From: Prosthecobacter algae
GTDB lineage: Bacteria; Verrucomicrobiota; Verrucomicrobiia; Verrucomicrobiales; Verrucomicrobiaceae
NCBI RefSeq assembly: GCF_039542385.1
Contig: NZ_BAABIA010000011.1
Coordinates: 124,001 to 188,000 of the forward strand
DNA: 64,000 nucleotides
Direction of reading: 5' to 3'
Part shown: positions 58,349 to 64,000 of the stretch, in pieces
How the letters are laid out: each line of letters starts with the position of its first letter
How positions within the stretch are numbered: position 1 is the first letter of the stretch
Notes under the pieces: model-generated
Told to the model about the DNA's origin: nothing
The model's database searches: none
The model's input: the letters and a program-made list of their open reading frames with translations, nothing else
Position numbers and translations under genes: made by a program

Positions 58349-58846
58349 TTATTCCTTTTCGATTTCAGCCTGGCTTTCCAGGACTTTGGCGGTCTGCTTG
58401 TCGCGAAAGGCCTTCAGCTTTTCGGCCAACTCCGGCTGCTCATTGGCGAGCATGGAGACCGCGAACAGTCCAGCATTCAGAGCCCCTGCATTTCCTATAG
58501 CAAAGGTAGCCACAGGAATGCCGCCGGGCATCTGCACAATCGAATACAGGCTGTCCACGCCGCTGAGGGCTTTGCTCTGCACCGGCACGCCGAGCACTGG
58601 CACTGTGGTCATGCTGGCAGTCATGCCAGGAAGGTGGGCGGCCCCGCCTGCACCTGCGATGATGCATTTGAGCCCGCGAGACTCGGCCGTGGTGGCATAA
58701 TCATAAAGGAGCTGCGGGGTGCGGTGCGCACTGACCACCTTCTTTTCAAAGGGCACGCCAAAATCCTGCAGCACGCGGGCTGCGTTTTCCAGGGTGGGCC
58801 AGTCAGAACTGGAGCCCATGATGATGCCGACGAGGGGTGAACTCAT
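58349..58846 (-). CDS. purE: N5-carboxyaminoimidazole ribonucleotide mutase
   Basis: Class I PurE converts N5-CAIR to CAIR, the step after Pur[18 protein letters not shown], the substrate loop [21 protein letters not shown] and [20 protein letters not shown] are diagnostic. The 165-residue length fits the bacterial mutase that requires PurK, rather than the longer class II form. First gene of the purEK pair. The divergent gene pyrF starts 74 bases away, suggesting a shared nucleotide-synthesis control region, though I see no clear PurR-type operator. Confidence 0.96.
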   Translation of the reverse strand: MSSPLVGIIMGSSSDWPTLENAARVLQDFGVPFEKKVVSAHRTPQLLYDYATTAESRGLKCIIAGAGGAAHLPGMTASMTTVPVLGVPVQSKALSGVDSLYSIVQMPGGIPVATFAIGNAGALNAGLFAVSMLANEQPELAEKLKAFRDKQTAKVLESQAEIEKE

Positions 58847-58920
58847 GACGCAACTAGCGCGAAGAAATCACGGCTGCAACCATTTGCCAAAATCACTTAC
58901 CCTTTCCATGATAGAGTGAC

Positions 58921-59676
58921 ATGACCTTCAGAGAGAAACTGGAAAAACGGATTGCGACGACAGGCTCCAACCTTTGCGTAGGGCTGGACGTGCGGATGGA
59001 TCAGGCCGATGAGACCACCAAGCGGTTCATTATCAAGGTGATTGAGGAAACCGCCCCCCATGCAGCCGCCTTTAAACCCAACTCAGCTTACTACGAGGCA
59101 ATGGGCTGGAAAGGCATGCGTATTTTATCGCAGGTCCTCAAAGAGATTCCCAAGGACATCCCCATCATTTTCGACGTGAAGCGTGGGGATATTGGTGAAA
59201 CCCAGGGCTACTATGCCAAATCAGCCTATGACTCTTACGGTGTGGATGCCGTGACCCTGAATGCCTACATGGGCAAAGACACGCTGGAACCCTTTCTGAA
59301 GTACCCAGACAAAGGCATCTATCTCTTGGGTGTGACCTCCAACCCAGGGGCAGTGGATGTGGAACTGCAGCCCACCGGAAACCGCAAGGTCTTCGAACTG
59401 GTGGCAGACATGACCCAGGCCAGTAAGCAGGTGGGGCTGGTGATCGGCCTGACCAATGCTGCGGAAGATGTGCTTCATCGTACGCCGGATGTTCCCCTCC
59501 TCATTCCTGGTCTCGGTGCCCAGGGCGGCGACCTTTCGTCGCTCAAAGGCAGCGGCCGCAAGGCCCCTGTGCTGGTGAACGTGTCGCGCGGCATCATGTA
59601 CCATCAGGAAGAGCGCAGCGGCTTTGCCACCGTGGCGGCAGACTGGAAACTGCGGATCCAGGAGGCCCTGGCCTAA
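58921..59676 (+). CDS. pyrF: Orotidine 5'-phosphate decarboxylase (type 2)
   Basis: Last step of UMP synthesis. The type 2 subfamily is shown by NLCVGLDVRMDQ, AAFKPNSAYYEAMG, the catalytic FDVKRGDIGETQGYYA (Asp-Lys pair) and IPGLGAQGGD. At 251 residues it is a little shorter than the usual 270-310 because the C terminus is compact. Cytoplasmic. Divergent from purE; followed by a perfect inverted repeat before the acyltransferase gene. Confidence 0.95.
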   Translation: MTFREKLEKRIATTGSNLCVGLDVRMDQADETTKRFIIKVIEETAPHAAAFKPNSAYYEAMGWKGMRILSQVLKEIPKDIPIIFDVKRGDIGETQGYYAKSAYDSYGVDAVTLNAYMGKDTLEPFLKYPDKGIYLLGVTSNPGAVDVELQPTGNRKVFELVADMTQASKQVGLVIGLTNAAEDVLHRTPDVPLLIPGLGAQGGDLSSLKGSGRKAPVLVNVSRGIMYHQEERSGFATVAADWKLRIQEALA

Positions 59677-59710
59677 AGCGACTTTCGTGACAAGAAAGGC
59701 ACGCTTTGTC

Positions 59711-59740
59711 AGCTTGCGGGTTTAAAATAGCCCGCAAGCT
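59711..59740 (+). terminator. Perfect inverted repeat after pyrF (possible terminator)
   Basis: AGCTTGCGGG (59711-59720) and its exact complement (59731-59740) with a ten-base AT-rich loop. It sits between pyrF and the acyltransferase start at 59758. There is no T-run, so it could be a weak terminator, an attenuating hairpin near the start codon, or an operator. A nearby AAAGCG/CGCTTT inverted pair lies within 59676-59706. Confidence 0.45.
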
Positions 59741-59757
59741 TGCTGTCAAACTCCTGC

Positions 59758-61569
59758 ATGATCCTCGACCTCCGCAACTACCTGCGCACGCCCCTTCAGC
59801 GCGGTGCTTATCAGATTCTCGGGCCCATGCTCGACCGGAGCCTGGGGCTGCGAGGTCTGGACGAGATCTACAACGGGGCCTGCGACCTGCAAAAGAATCA
59901 CCCGGACGGGCAGACCTGTCGCACGTGGTTCGACTCCGTCCTGAAGACGATGAAGGCCACCTATGCGGTGGAGGCCGGGGCAGATTTTGAATTTCCCAAA
60001 AGCGGCCCGCTCATCATCATCGCCAATCACCCGTACGGTATTCTGGATCCCGTGATCCTGTCCCACTACGCCGCTGGGCAGCGGGAGAATGTCAAGGTGA
60101 TGACGAACTCCATGCTTGCGGCTTTCCCGGCCCTGCGCCCGCACATCATCGCCGTCAATCCCTTTGGAGGCGAAGCCGCCGCACGCAGCAATGTGGGGGC
60201 CATGAAAGAGGCGCTGAAGCACCTGAAAGCAGGCGGCACTCTCGTCATTTTCCCGGCAGGTGAGGTTTCCGGTTACAAACCCGGTGCAGGCATTGAGGAA
60301 CCTGTCTGGAGTTCCCATGTCGGCTCCCTGGTGCGTCGCACCCAGGCTACGGTGCTACCAGTCTTTTTCCCAGGCAGCAACAGCCCTCTTTTCCATGCCG
60401 CCGGGCTCATTCATCCACGGCTGCGCACGGGCCTGCTGCTGCGCGAATTTTGCAACAAACGCGATAGCGAGGTAGAGATGCGGGTGGGCACGCCGATTGC
60501 CTTTTCCAAGCTGCGCAAATTTGAAGATGACGAGGCGCTCACGAAATACCTTCGCATCCACACCTTTGTACTGGCCAACCGCCGCAAGGCCCTGCCGCCG
60601 ACGGAGCCGACCTCACCCCTGCTCCCGCCCTCCCGTGAGGTCGCACTGGCCGCCGAACATCGGATGCGCATCCTTCATGAAGTGCAGGCCCTGGCGGAGC
60701 GAGGTGGCAGGCTGACCGGACAGGGCAACCTGAGCGTTTACGCCGCCCATTCTCACGAGATTCCGGACACGCTCCAGGAGATCGGTCGCCTGCGCGAAGT
60801 CACCTTCCGCAGCGTCGGGGAAGGCACGGGCAATGAAATCGACCTGGACCGTTACGACCGCTACTATCAGCACCTCTTCATCTGGGATGAGGAAAAGCAG
60901 CAGATCGCCGGGGCCTACCGCCTGGGGCGTGCGGACATCATCCTGCGCGAATACGGTCCCAAAGGCCTCTACACGAGCACCCTGTTCAAGTTTGAAAAAC
61001 CGTTCCTCGCGCACCTGGAAAGCGCAGTGGAGATGGGTCGCAGCTTCATCACCAAGGAGTATCAGCGGAACCTCTCTTCCCTGCCCCTGCTTTGGAAAGG
61101 CATCGCCCACTGGATGGTGCGCAACCCTGGCTACAAGAAGCTTTTCGGCCCCGTCAGCATCAGCAAGGACTACGACAGCCTCAGCCGAAAAATGATGGTC
61201 GAATTCCTCCAGGGCAACTGCCTGCATGAGGACCTCGCCAGCTTTGTCAAACCGCGCAATCCCTTCCGCTACCTACGCAGCCGCCGCCTGATGCGCGAGT
61301 TCATCAGCGCCAATCTCCAGGACGTGGACGATTGTTCCGCTCTCATCTCCAGCGTCGAGACCGACGGTAAAGGCATCCCCATCCTGCTGAAGCATTACCT
61401 GCGGCTTAGCGGCACCATCCTCAGCTTCAATGTGGACAAGGATTTCTCCTCCGTCATCGACGGCCTCATCCTCGTGGACCTCACCGAGACTGATCCAAAG
61501 CTGCTAGCCAAATACATGGGCGAAGAAAACTGCCAAGCGTACCTAGCACGGCATATTGATGCACCGTAG
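59758..61569 (+). CDS. PlsC-GNAT acyltransferase fusion (amino-acid lipid synthesis candidate)
   Basis: A 603-residue two-domain protein. The N-terminal PlsC-type O-acyltransferase has IANHPYGILDPV (His91, Asp97), the NPFGGEAAARS stretch and FPAGEVSGY. The C-terminal half (about 290-480) is an OlsB-like N-acyltransferase (COG3176 hemolysin-related), with FRSVGEGTG, YQHLFIWDEEKQQIAGAYRLG and the KEYQRNLSSLPLLWKGI region. Separate or fused OlsB/OlsA and GlsB/GlsA pairs make ornithine or glycine lipids, so this protein could acylate an amino acid on N and then O. This role is inference. A TTG at 59740 is an alternative start within the hairpin. Confidence 0.82.
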   Translation: MILDLRNYLRTPLQRGAYQILGPMLDRSLGLRGLDEIYNGACDLQKNHPDGQTCRTWFDSVLKTMKATYAVEAGADFEFPKSGPLIIIANHPYGILDPVILSHYAAGQRENVKVMTNSMLAAFPALRPHIIAVNPFGGEAAARSNVGAMKEALKHLKAGGTLVIFPAGEVSGYKPGAGIEEPVWSSHVGSLVRRTQATVLPVFFPGSNSPLFHAAGLIHPRLRTGLLLREFCNKRDSEVEMRVGTPIAFSKLRKFEDDEALTKYLRIHTFVLANRRKALPPTEPTSPLLPPSREVALAAEHRMRILHEVQALAERGGRLTGQGNLSVYAAHSHEIPDTLQEIGRLREVTFRSVGEGTGNEIDLDRYDRYYQHLFIWDEEKQQIAGAYRLGRADIILREYGPKGLYTSTLFKFEKPFLAHLESAVEMGRSFITKEYQRNLSSLPLLWKGIAHWMVRNPGYKKLFGPVSISKDYDSLSRKMMVEFLQGNCLHEDLASFVKPRNPFRYLRSRRLMREFISANLQDVDDCSALISSVETDGKGIPILLKHYLRLSGTILSFNVDKDFSSVIDGLILVDLTETDPKLLAKYMGEENCQAYLARHIDAP

Positions 61570-61677
61570 CCGGCACAAGTGATGCGGGCACTCCTGCCTG
61601 CTACCGTTTATAGAATGCAGGTGGTTACATCACTTTAGGGTGTTCTTGAATAAGACAGTTTGACATCAAGCTAACTC

Positions 61678-62241
61678 ATGAAGTTCATCCTCATTGTTAT
61701 CGTAGCTTTGTTCAGCAGTTGCTCGAAGCCAGCGATTGAGGAACAACGCTCGCCCACAACTCATCCGGAGGAATTCACCCCCTTACTCAGGGCTGGATGG
61801 CCACCAGAGGGACGGGCCCGCGTTGTGGGCTATCGCTACGACATACCAAGCGGAAGCTACAGCGCAGACCTGCTCTATCACAAATCCGGGAGCGATCAAT
61901 ATCGGCTGCATCACACAAAGCTGGTTGAATTGGCCCGTGCTTCGAAGGACCTCACAGTGCAGCAGACAAACCGACTGCTGAAGGCGACGTTCAACTCAGA
62001 GGGGCATACGGGATTCGGTGCTTGCTATCAGCCCCACCATCTTTTTGTCTTCTACGCACCTGACGGCTCCGTTTCCCAGGCAATCGAAATTTGTTTTGAA
62101 TGCCGAATGATTACGGTCGCTCCTGTTCCTTCAGGGGGACACCAGCCTAGGGCGAACCTCAAGGAGCTTGCCGTCCTTTGCAGTGAACTGGGATTATGGT
62201 CGGCCAGCGAATCGGCGGCGGATTACGCATCAAAGCTATAA
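61678..62241 (+). CDS. Putative lipoprotein of unknown function
   Basis: A 187-residue protein with a lipoprotein signal ([15 protein letters not shown], Cys15). I do not recognise the family. The body has four further Cys, including a close ICFEC pair, and an [11 protein letters not shown] segment; no membrane helix or repeats. It lies 108 bases after the acyltransferase and 98 before uvrA, apparently as a single gene. Codon use seems less GC-rich than its neighbours, which could mean more recent acquisition, though this is only an impression. Confidence 0.7.
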   Translation: MKFILIVIVALFSSCSKPAIEEQRSPTTHPEEFTPLLRAGWPPEGRARVVGYRYDIPSGSYSADLLYHKSGSDQYRLHHTKLVELARASKDLTVQQTNRLLKATFNSEGHTGFGACYQPHHLFVFYAPDGSVSQAIEICFECRMITVAPVPSGGHQPRANLKELAVLCSELGLWSASESAADYASKL

Positions 62242-62339
62242 TATCGGATCTGCCAAAGCTCCGATTCCTTGCTGGGATCGCTTCGTCCACATCAACACTC
62301 CACTTGCGCACGTCCCGGCCCACTCGTTTATCATAGAGC

Positions 62340-64000
62340 ATGGCGCAGGACTTTATCCGGGTGCGGGGTGCCCGGCAGCACAATCTGAAAAACGTGGATG
62401 TGGACATTCCACGGCACAAGCTTGTCGTGCTCACGGGCGTCAGCGGCAGCGGCAAGTCGTCCCTGGCCTTTGACACCCTGTATGCCGAGGGCCAGCGGCG
62501 CTATGTGCAGAGCCTTTCGGCCTATGCCCGGCAGTTTTTGGACCAGCTGGAAAAACCGGACGTGGATTTCATCGAGGGGCTGTCTCCGGCGGTGGCCATT
62601 GAGCAGGTGCACAGCGCGCCGAATCCGCGCAGCACTATCGCCACGGTGACGGAGATCTACGATTACCTGCGCGTTCTCTATGCCGTGACCGGGCAGCCGC
62701 ATGATCCGGAAACCGGGGAACGGTTGATCAAAAACACCCCGGCGGAGATTGGCGAGCGCTTGCTGCAATTGGGCGAAGGCACCCGTGTGGTGGTCCTGTC
62801 GCCGCAGGCTCCTTCGGATGGGGCCACTCTGCGGGCCTTGTTTGAAAAGCTGCGCCGTCAGGGGTTCGTTCGCGTGCGCCTGGATGGCGAGATCGTGGAG
62901 CTGGAGGAAGAGCTGAAACCGAGTCTGCGCGAGGAACATCGGGTCGAAATTGTGGTGGACCGCTTGGTCATCCGAGAAGGTGTTAAGGCACGGCTCATGG
63001 AGAGCATCGAGGCCGCCCTGCGCTGGAATGAAAATGAGGTGCAGTTTCTGGTGAGCGGAGGGGAGCGCGCCAGTGCTTCTCCCGAAGAAATTCTCAGCTT
63101 CACCACGGCCTATGCAAATCCGCGCACGGGTTATGTCATCGAAAAGCTGACGCCGCAGCACTTCTCCTTCAATACCCACATCGGGGCCTGCCCGACCTGC
63201 GAGGGAGTGGGTACGCTGATGGCCCCTGATCCGGGACTGATTGTACCAGAGCCGGAGCTTTCCATCAAAGACGGCGCGGTAAAAACCTGGTGGTCGCGAA
63301 ACCCCAAGCTGAAGGCCCTTCACCAGCGCGGGGTCGAGGCGCTGGCCAAGCACATGGGCGTCTCCGTGGAGGCTCCTTTCAAAGGGTTGCCACAGGCCTT
63401 CAAAGAGGCTCTTTTTCATGGCACGGGAGATCAGGCCATTGCCACGGGCTGGGCAACCGGGGCCAACAAACGCAGCCTGGCCAAACCCTATGAAGGCCTG
63501 CTGAAGGAGGCCGAACGGCTGCATGCCAATGCTGAGAGCGACGCGCTGCGCACCCAGCTCGCCCGCTACATGAATCCCCTGCCCTGCCCGGCCTGTGCGG
63601 GCAAACGGCTGCGGCGGGAAAGCCTGGCCGTGGTGCTGGGTTCCGGGTTCGCCGCAGGGAGCGACCTAACCAAAGATGCTCAAACGGAGGGCAGTTCGCT
63701 CAACATCCATGAACTGTGCTCGCTCCCCATCCGGGATGCGCTTGGCTGGGTCCAGGCCTTGACGCTGACCGAGCACCAGCGCAGTTACGTGGAGGAGTTG
63801 CAGAAGGAGATTCTCAAGCGGCTCGACTTTCTGGAACAAGTGGGTTTGGGCTATCTGGCGCTGAACCGCGAAAGCGGCACGCTGTCTGGCGGGGAGATGC
63901 AGCGAATCCGGCTGGCCACGCAGATCGGCGCAGGTTTAGCAGGAGTCCTCTACGTGCTGGATGAGCCCAGCATCGGCCTGCATCCCGCCGATACGGAGCG
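62340..64000 (+). CDS. uvrA: Excinuclease ABC subunit A (3' end outside window)
   Basis: DNA-damage sensor ATPase of nucleotide excision repair; the first 553 codons are present. Walker A is [16 protein letters not shown], followed by [43 protein letters not shown], the hinge [17 protein letters not shown] and Walker [14 protein letters not shown]. In the first zinc module the leading CxxC is replaced by ANPRTGYVI, leaving only CPTC at Cys284/287, and the PHDPETG segment where many UvrA proteins have Cys also lacks it. The ATG at 62340 begins the family N terminus [16 protein letters not shown]. Cytoplasmic; no uvrB nearby. Confidence 0.95.
   Translation, partial: MAQDFIRVRGARQHNLKNVDVDIPRHKLVVLTGVSGSGKSSLAFDTLYAEGQRRYVQSLSAYARQFLDQLEKPDVDFIEGLSPAVAIEQVHSAPNPRSTIATVTEIYDYLRVLYAVTGQPHDPETGERLIKNTPAEIGERLLQLGEGTRVVVLSPQAPSDGATLRALFEKLRRQGFVRVRLDGEIVELEEELKPSLREEHRVEIVVDRLVIREGVKARLMESIEAALRWNENEVQFLVSGGERASASPEEILSFTTAYANPRTGYVIEKLTPQHFSFNTHIGACPTCEGVGTLMAPDPGLIVPEPELSIKDGAVKTWWSRNPKLKALHQRGVEALAKHMGVSVEAPFKGLPQAFKEALFHGTGDQAIATGWATGANKRSLAKPYEGLLKEAERLHANAESDALRTQLARYMNPLPCPACAGKRLRRESLAVVLGSGFAAGSDLTKDAQTEGSSLNIHELCSLPIRDALGWVQALTLTEHQRSYVEELQKEILKRLDFLEQVGLGYLALNRESGTLSGGEMQRIRLATQIGAGLAGVLYVLDEPSIGLHPADTE

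Noticed and set aside
62331-63524. A 397-codon minus-strand frame opposite uvrA
   Set aside because: Antisense shadow of the UvrA ATPase domain; His/Gln/Arg-rich with no family features.

Overview
The window looks like chromosomal DNA of a verrucomicrobium, most like the Prosthecobacter/Verrucomicrobium group. This is inferred from content: two cassettes pairing a planctomycete-type cytochrome (PSD1, DUF1549/DUF1553) protein with a DUF1501 protein, a sulfatase, a PEP-CTERM protein built of autotransporter-type repeats, a heme-domain/WD40 protein, a eukaryote-like type II glutamine synthetase and GC-rich coding sequence. I see no phage, insertion sequence, CRISPR array or rRNA. Coding density is high and no gene-free stretch exceeds 300 bases.

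Layout. 1-13 kb: typA (cut by the left edge), an MBL-fold hydrolase, prfB with its programmed frameshift, a LysR gene divergent from ilvD, a DUF1826-like gene, a sialidase-like gene divergent from a NanM-like gene, a secreted beta/gamma-crystallin-like protein, a PP2C phosphatase with a minimal kinase-like partner, and glnII behind a probable sigma-54 promoter. 13-26 kb: htpG, a large secreted Ig-domain protein, a GyrA/ParC subunit, a heme/WD40 protein, an amino acid permease, a Tat-signal superoxide dismutase and a secreted unknown. 26-36 kb: tRNA-Asp, an aldolase with a secreted partner, a membrane-anchored monoheme protein, a MidA-type methyltransferase, an RND efflux pair, waaA and rsmD.

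36-51 kb is the accessory-looking block: a sulfatase and two PSD1/DUF1501 cassettes on the minus strand, divergent from a roughly 1540-residue PEP-CTERM repeat protein. 51-64 kb is mostly housekeeping: a ROK sugar kinase overlapping metF, an ABC exporter pair, a XerC/D recombinase, hisF, purEK, pyrF, a PlsC-GNAT acyltransferase fusion, a lipoprotein and uvrA (cut by the right edge).

Themes. Many products are predicted to be exported (signal peptides, Tat signals, lipoboxes, CxxCH hemes), consistent with a polysaccharide- or glycan-degrading life with envelope redox proteins. Nucleotide, amino acid and one-carbon genes (ilvD, hisF, purEK, pyrF, metF, glnII) are dispersed singly or in pairs. 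The most interesting details are catalytic or ligand residue changes in otherwise recognisable families (sialidase, superoxide dismutase, UvrA zinc module, sulfatase), the kinase-like/PP2C pair, the sigma-54 signature at glnII and the duplicated cytochrome/DUF1501 cassettes with swapped central modules. I found no clear unprecedented system; the PSD1/DUF1501/sulfatase block and the kinase-like/PP2C pair are the best candidates for undescribed biology.
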